14,351 bases of DNA from CAYYHA01 sp964471535 (GTDB lineage: Bacteria > Myxococcota > Myxococcia > SLRQ01). The stretch is taken from contig CAYYHA010000093.1 in NCBI GenBank assembly GCA_964471535.1, forward strand, positions 1 to 14,351, written 5' to 3'. Shown here in pieces: positions 6,253 through 14,351 of this stretch. The notes beneath the pieces are model-generated. The model saw only the letters and a list, made by a program, of their open reading frames with translations. It searched no databases and was not told where the DNA came from. The stretch's first letter is position 1. Every line of letters starts with the position of its first letter. The translations under genes were made by a program, and so were the position numbers.

Positions 6253-7176
6253 TTACTGCGCGAGTGGCGCCATCAAGAAGAGAACCTGGGCACCAAAGCC
6301 CCGGGCGGTGGTGGCCGCCTCCGTCTTCAGGCCCTGCGCCAGCCCTTTGGCCCCGCCACGCAAGAGCTCGCGCAGCACGTCCTCCTCGCTCTTCTTCGGG
6401 TAGACGAGGCGCGGTTCCTCTTCGAGCCCGGCGAGTTCCCGAACCCGCTCGACGGCGAACTCAAAGTTTCCAAGGTAGTCCACCAGCCCCGCCTCCTTCG
6501 CCTGAGCACCGGTCATCGCGCGACCGTCCGCGATCTTTGACACCTCCGCCTCGCTCATCCCACGTCCCTCGGCGACCGCCTTCACGAACTGCGCATGGAT
6601 GTCCATGACGAGCCCTTGGAAGTAGGCCCGATCCTCCTCGGTCAAGTCCGAGAACGGGTCACCGGCATCCTTCAGCTTGCCCGAGGTGATGTTGACGAAG
6701 TCGATCTTCGCCCAATGTGCGAGCTCCTGGAGCCGAGGTAGCTGCGTGATGACGCCGATGGAGGCGGTCAGCGTGCCTGGATTGGCGACGATCTCGTCAC
6801 AGGCGACGGCGACGTAGTAGCCACCCGAGGCCGCCACGTTCGCCATCGAGGCTACGACCTTCTTCTTTTCCCGCAGCTTCAGGATGGCGTCGTGGATCTC
6901 CTGGCTCGGCGCCACCGCCCCGCCTGGACTGTCGATGCGTACGATGACCGCTTCGATGCTGTCGTCGTCCCGAAACTCGCGCAGCTGCTCGAGGGTAGGC
7001 TTGGCGTCCTGGATGACGTCCTTCACCTCGACGACGCCCACCTTCGGACCGGTGCCCCCGACCAGCGGCGGTGGCTCTCCCTCCATCGCGGTGATGGCCA
7101 GGGCGAGGAACCCGAAGAAGACGAGGAAGAGCCCGCCGAAGACGATGGAGAGGACGATGATCGCGCGCTTGTCCAT
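6253..7176 (-). CDS. sppA: Signal peptide peptidase SppA (protease IV, short form)
   Basis: Inner-membrane serine protease that degrades signal peptides left after secretion. 307 residues, the single-domain length seen in many bacteria rather than the double-length E. coli enzyme. A transmembrane helix covers about 5-30. A crotonase-like protease domain follows, with VRIDSPGGAV at 79-88, the nucleophile Ser117 in ANVAASGGYY, PGTLTASIGVI at 133-143, and the general base Lys169 in SGKLKDAGDPF. Both catalytic residues of the Ser/Lys dyad are present. No clear Shine-Dalgarno sequence precedes the ATG. It lies between rpsA and ihfB, a placement common in proteobacteria. A hairpin after rpsA suggests it is at least partly transcribed separately. 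Confidence 0.95.
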   Translation of the reverse strand: MDKRAIIVLSIVFGGLFLVFFGFLALAITAMEGEPPPLVGGTGPKVGVVEVKDVIQDAKPTLEQLREFRDDDSIEAVIVRIDSPGGAVAPSQEIHDAILKLREKKKVVASMANVAASGGYYVAVACDEIVANPGTLTASIGVITQLPRLQELAHWAKIDFVNITSGKLKDAGDPFSDLTEEDRAYFQGLVMDIHAQFVKAVAEGRGMSEAEVSKIADGRAMTGAQAKEAGLVDYLGNFEFAVERVRELAGLEEEPRLVYPKKSEEDVLRELLRGGAKGLAQGLKTEAATTARGFGAQVLFLMAPLAQ

Positions 7177-7284
7177 GGCGGTCGAGATCTACCACGGGCA
7201 CCGCGCAGGGCCACGGCCCCGCGGTGAAAAAGACAAAGTGTGGCGCGGCGAAGTGGCGCGCTCGGGCATGCAGCTGCCCTAGAC

Positions 7285-7315
7285 GAAGGGCTCCGGCGAG
7301 CTGCCGGAGCCCTTC
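7285..7315 (-). terminator. Long perfect hairpin between rpsA and sppA, probable terminator
   Basis: GAAGGGCTCCGGC (7285-7297) pairs without mismatch with GCCGGAGCCCTTC (7303-7315) around a 5-base loop, giving 13 bp. It lies about 80 bases after the rpsA stop. The T-run is weak (GTCTAGG on the minus strand), so it may terminate partially, protect the 3' end of the rpsA mRNA, or set the level of sppA read-through. A smaller CCGGC/GCCGG hairpin lies just beyond the rpsA stop (7376-7391). Confidence 0.65.
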
Positions 7316-7393
7316 TTGCACATCTGCGGCCTCGGTCTGCGCCGCGGCTGTGGGCGGGGCGGCCCGGTGGAGAGGCCGGCTCCTACGCCGGTC

Positions 7394-9190
<1,797 letters not shown>

Positions 9191-9212
9191 CAATCGTTGG
9201 CCTTCTACGATG

Positions 9213-9228
9213 CCAGGCAGGTGCCTGG
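9213..9228 (-). promoter_or_regulatory. Inverted repeat in the rpsA leader
   Basis: CCAGGCA (9213-9219) and TGCCTGG (9222-9228) are perfect 7-base arms separated by GG, 23 bases upstream of the rpsA ATG. On the mRNA the 2-base gap is too tight for a full hairpin, so the innermost pairs would open. E. coli S1 represses its own translation through a structured leader; a similar role here is only inference. The dyad could instead bind a DNA regulator. Confidence 0.35.
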
Positions 9229-9324
9229 TGCATGCCCCTGTTCGATTCCATCCGGCCCCCGCGGGGAGCGACGGCGGCCGGGCGAGCGAACCGGACCCAC
9301 TCCGGCGCTCGAGCTGGCGGGCGG

Positions 9325-9354
9325 AAGTTAGGGGAGCGGTTGCCGCCCTGTCAA
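9325..9354 (-). promoter_or_regulatory. Probable sigma-70 promoter of rpsA
   Basis: A perfect -35 TTGACA (9354-9349) is followed by an 18-base spacer and TAACTT (9330-9325) as a moderate -10 on the minus strand. It lies in the 284-base gap between the TIM-barrel lipoprotein stop and rpsA and would give a leader of roughly 125-130 bases. The rest of this gap holds no gene I can support. Confidence 0.55.
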
Positions 9355-9474
9355 GCGCAGGCCCGGTCCCTCTGCTCCGCGCCAAGCGACAGGCGCAGCT
9401 CCGCGAACCGGGCCCCGAATGCGGCCATCCCGTCGCACCGCGAGCCCGTCTGTAGCTCCCCGATGCCTTCCCGC

Positions 9475-10920
9475 TCACCGGCAGAGCCGGGCCGTCCAGC
9501 GCAGCACCTGCCGTGGCGCGACGGGAGGATGGCTCTCGACCGTCCGCCCCTCGGCGATGAGCGCCCCACCCGGTGAGGCATCCCGATCCCAAATTCGGCA
9601 TACGGGGGGATTCCAGACGAGGTCTGCCACTGCCGGCTCACTCGTCGGATTGACGAGGATCAGGTGCACCGTCTCGCCATCCGACCACGCCGCGCCGGGG
9701 ACACCCGTGATGCCGAGCGCGACCTGCTCCCATCCCAGCATCCCCTCGAGTTTCGCCAGCTCCAAGGCCGTGGAGAGGATGCTTCGCCACAGCCGGTCGT
9801 CCGTCGCGCCGAGATCCATCATGCTCTGGCCCCACCACGCGATGGATCTGGCCCCTTCGACCAGCGCCAGGTAGGCAGCAGCCCGGTTCTCCTCGGGCGT
9901 GGGCCTGCGGCCGGCGTCGGGCTGCCCGGTCTGGTCGGCAAAACCGAACCCCTGCAGGGTCGCCGACGGGCGCGCGCCGGGCGCCTGCTCGCGCGCATGC
10001 CTCACCCACTCGCCGATCAGGCTGAGGTCGGTCGTGACGGGAATCGGGTAGAGGTCGTACCCATAGACATCGGCATGCGGCGCCGTGCGCTGTTGCAGCG
10101 ACCAAAAGCGCTGCACGAGCTGTGCCGCATCTTGGTCGGAGAGGCCGAAGTTGTCGTTCCATTCGAGTGCAACGGGCAGAGGTGCCTCGACCAGATACAG
10201 AGGCCGCTCGGGGTAACGGGAGCGGATGGCGCCCGCCATGCGCGCCACGTTGTCGAGGTCCAGGACAGGGCGACCCTCGTAGCTGCTGGCGAGGTAGCTT
10301 GTCACCGGCTCGTCGTAGAGGTCGAACCCGCCGACCACCGACAGGTCGCCCTCGAGGCAGGGCGCCACCGAAGCCTCGAACTCGGCGATCAGCCGCTCCG
10401 CGTCGAGGGGCTGGGTTGGGCTCGGGTCGAAAAGGAAGAGCGGCACCAAGATCTTCAGCCGGCCCCGCGCCGCGCGGTAGGGACCTGCCAGCCCGCAGTG
10501 CCGGTCCGGCGCCGCCCAGGGCGCTCCTGGGGCGAAGAAGTCCTGGAAGAGCGGTGCGGTGGGGTTGTAGGGATTGCCTCGCTCGTCGAGCCGCTCCGAC
10601 AAGCCGAAGAACGGGAAGAAGAGGTCGAAGCCCGCATCGGCGAAGCGCTGGAACGCCGCTTCGTAGTCCGGTGCCGCCTCGTCACCGAAGACGGCCAGCG
10701 GTGCGCCGGCCAAGACAAGCGTCAGGGTGTCGCCACTGGCCGGGGGCAGCGCGGGTATCCCCTCGCCGGAGGCTCCGCCGTCGCGCGCCTCCGTCCCAGG
10801 GAACCCGGCGCAGCCCGCCGCAAGGAGGAGCAGAGCCAGCATTGGCACCGGACGGACGTACCCGTCCGGCGCACCAGCGTTCTCCGCTCGCGTCGCACCG
10901 GTTGCGGCACTCGCATGCAT
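9475..10920 (-). CDS. Lipoprotein with a glycoside-hydrolase-like TIM barrel
   Basis: 481 residues. The signal region ends in the lipobox LLAAGC (Cys37), so the protein is predicted to be anchored in the outer membrane or periplasm. The body reads as a (beta/alpha)8 barrel: strands near FDLFFPFFG (98-106), RLKILVPLF (154-162), VVGGFDLYDEP (195-205), LYLVEA (241-246), DVYGYDLYPIP (284-294), SATLQGF (319-325) and ARSIAWWG (357-364). A C-terminal beta-sandwich (about 400-480) with HLILVN and RQVLRW follows, as in glycoside hydrolases with accessory domains. Glu204 in DEP sits where clan GH-A enzymes keep the acid/base. The family was not recognised and no substrate can be named. The ATG at 10920 keeps an Arg before the hydrophobic stretch; a start at 10842 would leave only ten residues before the lipid Cys. 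Divergent from the Ig/propeller lipoprotein. Confidence 0.78.
   Translation of the reverse strand: MHASAATGATRAENAGAPDGYVRPVPMLALLLLAAGCAGFPGTEARDGGASGEGIPALPPASGDTLTLVLAGAPLAVFGDEAAPDYEAAFQRFADAGFDLFFPFFGLSERLDERGNPYNPTAPLFQDFFAPGAPWAAPDRHCGLAGPYRAARGRLKILVPLFLFDPSPTQPLDAERLIAEFEASVAPCLEGDLSVVGGFDLYDEPVTSYLASSYEGRPVLDLDNVARMAGAIRSRYPERPLYLVEAPLPVALEWNDNFGLSDQDAAQLVQRFWSLQQRTAPHADVYGYDLYPIPVTTDLSLIGEWVRHAREQAPGARPSATLQGFGFADQTGQPDAGRRPTPEENRAAAYLALVEGARSIAWWGQSMMDLGATDDRLWRSILSTALELAKLEGMLGWEQVALGITGVPGAAWSDGETVHLILVNPTSEPAVADLVWNPPVCRIWDRDASPGGALIAEGRTVESHPPVAPRQVLRWTARLCR
10848..10869. repeat. 8-bp inverted repeat near the lipoprotein 5' end
   Basis: CCGGACGG (10848-10855) and CCGTCCGG (10862-10869) flank a 6-base loop. 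The repeat lies in codons 18-25 of the TIM-barrel lipoprotein if it starts at 10920, or just upstream of the alternative ATG at 10842, where it would cover the ribosome-binding region. Its function is unknown. Confidence 0.45.
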
Positions 10921-11107
10921 CCCCAGCTGCCAGAATCAGGGTACTGCGCCTCCGGGTGGACCCTCAAGGCAACTTTCCTGTGGTCAACGAGGCGTTTCGG
11001 CCGTCTAGCAGGTGATAAGACACAACCCCATGCGTCCGACGGATGCGCGCGCTGCGCTGCACTCGATGCCACAGGGACCGGTTGGCCGACCCAAGGAGGA
11101 GGAACCC
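10921..11107. other. Divergent intergenic region between two lipoprotein genes
   Basis: 187 bases with no credible gene. A weak minus-strand promoter can be drawn: TTGAGG at 10967-10962, 18-base spacer, TACCCT at 10943-10938. Another minus-strand -35-like TTGACC is at 10987-10982. On the plus strand TGATAA near 11012-11017 could be a -10, but no good -35 is at the right distance. The region must drive both genes if they are expressed; no operator is obvious. Confidence 0.4.
11093..11099 (+). promoter_or_regulatory. Strong ribosome-binding site of the Ig/propeller lipoprotein
   Basis: AAGGAGG, 8 bases before the ATG at 11108. It selects this start over the longer open frame beginning with GTG at 11012, and the selected start also places a proper signal peptide at the N-terminus. 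Confidence 0.85.
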
Positions 11108-13570
11108 ATGCACATCCCGGTACGTCTGCACCACGTCGCTTCTCTTCTGAGCTTCGCCCTTCTCTGTCTCGGCGCAACGGCGTGCGACAACGAGGCGCCG
11201 GCACCGCCCTTTCTGGACCTACTCCCCAAGGCGACGGCGGCACTCGAGGTGGCCGTCGAAGGCACCGCCGAGCCGGGGAGCACCGTGGCCATCACCCGCG
11301 ACCCCGCCTTCGAGGGAGACGCACCGGGCAGCGTGACGGCCGACCCCTACAACGGACGCTTCCGCTTCATCGTCCCCCTCGCGGCCGGCGTGGAGAACAC
11401 GTTCTCGGTGACCGCTACCGACGCGGCGGACAACACCTCGGACCCGGCGACGGCCCAAATCCAGCAGGTACAGGCCTACCCGGCGGTGGTGCGGCTCGAT
11501 GTGGCGCCCCCGGTGGTCTCTGCCGATGACGGGTCGGTGAACGTGGCGGTGCAACTTCTCCCGCCCACCCCAGAGGTCTCGATGGAAGGCCAGGAAGTGG
11601 TGGTCCACGTCGAGAACTACCCTGGATCCATCGCCGACCTCACGCTGACCGCGGATAGTGGAGGCTTCGCCCAAGGTGTGCTCGAAGGGTTCTCGATGGC
11701 CGGTACCGCGGAGATCACCGCGCTCGCCAACACTGCAGGCCCCGACGGGATGCAGGCCTCTGCGACACGGACGGTCAAGGTTCTGCCCGGCCTGCCCGAT
11801 TCTGCAGAGATCCTGCTCTCGGCCGACGTGGCCGGTAGGACCGTTGGACCCGCGGCCGAGATCACCATCCCCGCAGGCACCGCCGTGGAAGCCCAGGTGA
11901 GCGTCCAGGACGCACAGGGCAACCTGCTCCCCGACCCGGCGGTGCAGCTGTCGACCGATGCTCCAGGCGCCCAGGTGGTGGCGGGGACGCGGCTCGTCGG
12001 CCTAAGGCAGAGTGGCACCTACAGTGTCTACCTGCAGGCAGGCGGGATTCCCGTAACGGGAGAAGCGCGTGTCACCGTGGAGCCCAACCCCGCCGCCGGA
12101 ATCATCGTCTCGATCTCTGACAACCGCGTGGTCGACGGCGAACGCGTGCGCGTGCAGGTCCTCGATGCCTATGGGAACCCGGTCGACCCCGCCGAGGTGG
12201 CCCTTTCGATCGACGGTGTACCCATCGACCAGGCGGCCGGCGTGACCTGGGACGGCAAGGACCTCTCCTTTGCCGAGGCGGGACTCTACACGCTCTCCGC
12301 CACGTACGTGCAGGACGCCGCCGTCACGGACAGCGTGCAGATCCTCGTGGAGGAGCTGGTCGACACGCGGCCGCCGGAAGCCAGCATCGATGCCATTCTC
12401 TTCCCCACTTCCTCGCTGGTCGCACCGCGCGGTCGCATCGAGGTGCAGATCACCCTCACCGACGATCGCGCCCTGGCCGACGCCATCTTGATCGCACAGT
12501 TCGGCGAGATTCCCGCGTGCTCCGCCAACTCGGGCGCCCTGTATCTCAACGGCCAGACGGCGGTGACGACCTCGGCTTCGGTTCGAGTGCCCCGCTGCGC
12601 GGCGCCGCTCGACCCGGTTGCATTCATCGTACAGGTGCGGGACCAGGCGGGCAACGTTGGCTTCTCGCCCCTCGATCGCAGCCTCTCCATCGCCGCACCT
12701 CCCGGCTTCGACATCACGGCAGGCACACCCTACGACGCCGTGATCACCGGCTATGCGGATAAGATCAAGCGCGGGGACTCCCCCACCGATGTCGCCGTCG
12801 ACCCATCCTCGGACGTCGCGTATGTGACCCTTGCCCAGAACAACCGGGTGATCGTCGTCTTCCCCGACCGCACCCAGGACGATCTCCGCGACCTCAACCG
12901 TCAGCGGATCGATTTTCAGCAGCCGGAAGGGATCGCGGCCGATCGCTTTGGAAACATCTTCGTCGGCGACACCCAGGCGGGCAACAATGGGCGGATCGAC
13001 CGCGTCGACGCGGTGCTCACGACGACCCGGGGCTACATCGATCAGGGCGAGCCTCCCGGGCGCCTCGGCTTGGACGAAAGTGGACCGCTGTCGCTGCTCT
13101 GCATTCCCTTCCGCACCATCGACGAGGTGCAGTGCTGGACCGATGTCGACACCCCGGCGCCACTGAACGTGCTGACGATCGACAATGCGCTCCAGAACCA
13201 ACTCAACCAGCCCATTGCTGTGGCGGTCTCTGCCCCGACCCTCTGGGTCCTCGAGCAGGACTGCACGGTGAAGCAGACGACGTTGAGCTACGACACCGCG
13301 ACCCCAGCCGTCACGGCGCTTCCGCTGATCACCGTTTCGCCGGGACAGGTTCTGAGCGGCGCCTGCACCGACATCGCGGCGCTTCCCTCGGGGGACGTTG
13401 CCGTGGCCGACAACGGCGCCGGTACCGTGGTCCGAATCACGCCCGGTGGTGGCATCTCGGACATCGCACAAGGCTTGCCCGACGTGATGGGTCTCGACTT
13501 CTCCGGCGGCGCGCTCTTCGTGCTGGACGCGCAGCTGCAGACGCTCTTCAAAATCACCGGGCCCTTCTGA
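11108..13570 (+). CDS. Large lipoprotein: Ig-like domains plus NHL-like beta-propeller
   Basis: 820 residues. The signal peptide MHIPVRLHHVASLLSFALLC leads to a lipobox-like LGATAC (Cys26). The N-terminal half is a series of Ig-like/Big beta-sandwiches: about 40-120 (AEPGSTVAI and FSVTATDAADNTSDPA, typical of bacterial Ig repeats), about 125-225, about 235-325 (VSVQDAQGNLL), about 330-415 (VRVQVLDAYGNPV) and about 420-530 (FIVQVRDQAGNVGFS). From about 545 the pattern changes to an NHL-like propeller with blades such as SPTDVAVDPSSDVAYVT, PEGIAADRFGNIFVGD, QPIAVAVSAPTLWVLE, TDIAALPSGDVAVAD and DVMGLDFSGGALFVLD. Six Cys (471, 497, 665, 676, 719, 753) could form disulfides. No enzyme motif is seen; a binding or scaffold role at the cell surface is inferred. 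Divergent from the TIM-barrel lipoprotein and convergent with the FG-GAP gene. Confidence 0.85.
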   Translation: MHIPVRLHHVASLLSFALLCLGATACDNEAPAPPFLDLLPKATAALEVAVEGTAEPGSTVAITRDPAFEGDAPGSVTADPYNGRFRFIVPLAAGVENTFSVTATDAADNTSDPATAQIQQVQAYPAVVRLDVAPPVVSADDGSVNVAVQLLPPTPEVSMEGQEVVVHVENYPGSIADLTLTADSGGFAQGVLEGFSMAGTAEITALANTAGPDGMQASATRTVKVLPGLPDSAEILLSADVAGRTVGPAAEITIPAGTAVEAQVSVQDAQGNLLPDPAVQLSTDAPGAQVVAGTRLVGLRQSGTYSVYLQAGGIPVTGEARVTVEPNPAAGIIVSISDNRVVDGERVRVQVLDAYGNPVDPAEVALSIDGVPIDQAAGVTWDGKDLSFAEAGLYTLSATYVQDAAVTDSVQILVEELVDTRPPEASIDAILFPTSSLVAPRGRIEVQITLTDDRALADAILIAQFGEIPACSANSGALYLNGQTAVTTSASVRVPRCAAPLDPVAFIVQVRDQAGNVGFSPLDRSLSIAAPPGFDITAGTPYDAVITGYADKIKRGDSPTDVAVDPSSDVAYVTLAQNNRVIVVFPDRTQDDLRDLNRQRIDFQQPEGIAADRFGNIFVGDTQAGNNGRIDRVDAVLTTTRGYIDQGEPPGRLGLDESGPLSLLCIPFRTIDEVQCWTDVDTPAPLNVLTIDNALQNQLNQPIAVAVSAPTLWVLEQDCTVKQTTLSYDTATPAVTALPLITVSPGQVLSGACTDIAALPSGDVAVADNGAGTVVRITPGGGISDIAQGLPDVMGLDFSGGALFVLDAQLQTLFKITGPF

Positions 13571-13587
13571 TCGCCGCTGCGCGCCGC

Positions 13588-13628
13588 CGCTCCCCACCCG
13601 CCTCCTCCGGCAGGCGCTACAGGGAGCG
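13588..13628. terminator. Nested dyad between convergent genes, possible bidirectional terminator
   Basis: Outer arms CGCTCCC (13588-13594) and GGGAGCG (13622-13628) enclose inner arms CGCCT (13599-13603) and AGGCG (13612-13616). It spans the 46-base gap after the lipoprotein stop and the last codons of the FG-GAP gene. No T-run is present on either side, so termination is uncertain. Confidence 0.3.
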
Positions 13629-14351
13629 ATGGAGGAGCACGGGGTCGCGGCGGCGCATCATCCACAGATCCGGTCCGTCGCGCACGGCCCAGGAGACGGG
13701 CGGACCTTCGTCCATCACCGGCAGCCACCCCGGCGTGCCGGCATAGGGGCGCTGGTAGAGGCGGCCTGCGGGGCTGCGCCACAGAAGCGTTCCCTGCACG
13801 ACGTCCAAGTAGGCAGCTCCCACGGCTCCATCGTCCACGGGTTCGGGCAGCGGCCAGGCGACCATGCGCTTCAGATGGCGCGAGCCGGCGCGGGCTCGGA
13901 AGATCTCGATGCGTTGCGTGCTGGCCACGGCGATCTCGTCTACCCCATCGCGGTCGAGATCCCCCGTCGCCACCGCGAGTAGCGGGGGCCCGTCCTCGGG
14001 AAGCCCGATGCCGGCCCGATAGCTCAGCGCCTGCCCATCGAAGGCCCAGACCACCACGCTACGCCGCCGGTTCCGGGCCGCGACCAAGACCGGGGGCTCC
14101 CCTTCGTAGAGACGCCCCGCGGCGAGACCGACCCAGTGGCTGTTGCGCAGCAGCTCCTCCTCCGCCCGCACCTTCCCTTGGCCATCGAGGACGAAGAGCC
14201 GCCCCGCCACCTCGGCCAGGGCGGCCACCTCCGTGGCCCTATCCCCATCGAGGTCGGCGACGGCGAGGCCGGTCCACCGGCGCACCTTGGGGACCTGCTT
14301 CGGAGGCAGGACCGGCCGGAGCCGCGGCGAGGCGCCGGCATCGATCTGGAG
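13617..14351 (-). CDS. FG-GAP/VCBS repeat protein (N-terminus outside window)
   Basis: 244 residues visible; the frame is open to the window end, so the start and any signal peptide lie beyond 14351. The GTG at 14285 is in frame but falls in the middle of a repeat lead-in, so it is not taken as the start. Two calcium-loop motifs of the FG-GAP/VCBS propeller are clear: DLDGDRATE at 33-41 and DLDRDGVDE at 131-139, each followed by a hydrophobic strand (VAALAE, IAVAS). Between them are WVGLAAGRLYEGEPPVLVAA-type blades without the Asp loop. Such propellers are usually secreted or surface proteins that bind ligands, often with calcium. The C-terminal 70 residues have no recognisable motif. It converges on the Ig/propeller lipoprotein. 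Confidence 0.82.
   Translation of the reverse strand, partial: LQIDAGASPRLRPVLPPKQVPKVRRWTGLAVADLDGDRATEVAALAEVAGRLFVLDGQGKVRAEEELLRNSHWVGLAAGRLYEGEPPVLVAARNRRRSVVVWAFDGQALSYRAGIGLPEDGPPLLAVATGDLDRDGVDEIAVASTQRIEIFRARAGSRHLKRMVAWPLPEPVDDGAVGAAYLDVVQGTLLWRSPAGRLYQRPYAGTPGWLPVMDEGPPVSWAVRDGPDLWMMRRRDPVLLHRSL

Noticed and set aside
7177..7393. Possible tRNA or small RNA between rpsA and sppA
   Set aside because: The hairpins there do not form a cloverleaf, and no T-loop GTTCRA motif or acceptor pairing was found; a terminator-type hairpin explains the structure.
9191..9601. N-terminal extension of the rpsA frame
   Set aside because: Codes for a non-family sequence, overlaps the promoter and the neighbouring gene end; the ATG at 9190 gives the standard S1 N-terminus.
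9664..11529. 621-residue plus-strand frame across the TIM-barrel lipoprotein and into the Ig/propeller gene
   Set aside because: It crosses a divergent promoter region and overlaps two genes with signal peptides and recognisable folds; its composition is shadow-like.
12002..13597. 531-residue minus-strand frame opposite the Ig/propeller lipoprotein
   Set aside because: Gly/Arg/Val/Asp-rich shadow; the plus-strand gene has a strong ribosome-binding site, lipobox and domain repeats.

Overview
The window is a GC-rich (roughly two-thirds by eye), densely packed bacterial chromosome segment. It looks like a Gram-negative organism of the former Deltaproteobacteria, most likely Myxococcota or a relative. 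The reasons are the Gram-negative-type set rpsA, sppA, IHF-beta, lapA and lapB, an argS followed by a SPOR-domain gene, and several lipoproteins with Ig/TIG, beta-propeller or FG-GAP repeats. The taxonomic assignment is inference. I saw no tRNA, rRNA, CRISPR array, insertion sequence or phage gene. Twelve protein genes are supported, and the first and last are cut by the window edges. LAYOUT. Ten genes from about 10.9 kb down to 1 lie on the minus strand. They are, in transcription order: a lipoprotein with a glycoside-hydrolase-like TIM barrel (10920-9475); rpsA, ribosomal protein S1 (9190-7394), with its own promoter and leader; sppA (7176-6253); ihfB (6162-5731); lapA (5717-5400); lapB (5396-4140), closed by a strong intrinsic terminator at 4074-4053; then a second operon argS (3943-2144), SPOR-domain protein (2125-1394), PMI-like cupin (1376-990), TIG-domain lipoprotein (993-607) and an RluA-family pseudouridine synthase (610 to beyond position 1). 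A large Ig-like/beta-propeller lipoprotein (11108-13570) runs on the plus strand, divergent from the TIM-barrel lipoprotein. It converges on an FG-GAP repeat protein on the minus strand (14351-13617, N-terminus outside the window). HOW THE GENES FIT TOGETHER. The block from rpsA to lapB combines translation (S1), nucleoid architecture (IHF-beta), membrane proteolysis (SppA) and the LapA/LapB envelope pair, which in E. coli controls LPS synthesis. The argS operon mixes tRNA charging, rRNA/tRNA modification and envelope proteins; its last three genes overlap by 4 bases (ATGA, GTGA), so they are probably translationally coupled. The right third is accessory: three large extracytoplasmic proteins of unknown role. 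NOVELTY. No obviously new multi-gene system is visible. The best leads are an Arg-rich 25-codon ORF with a strong ribosome-binding site in the argS leader, ending inside argS; a TIM-barrel lipoprotein that keeps a D-E-P motif but seems to lack the second catalytic acid; a PMI-like cupin with one metal ligand replaced by Arg; an IHF-beta with a tail of about 50 residues; and the divergent lipoprotein pair. Several of the longest open frames need trimmed starts (rpsA, ihfB, lapA, the SPOR gene, the Ig/propeller lipoprotein), and many long antisense frames are artefacts of high GC.
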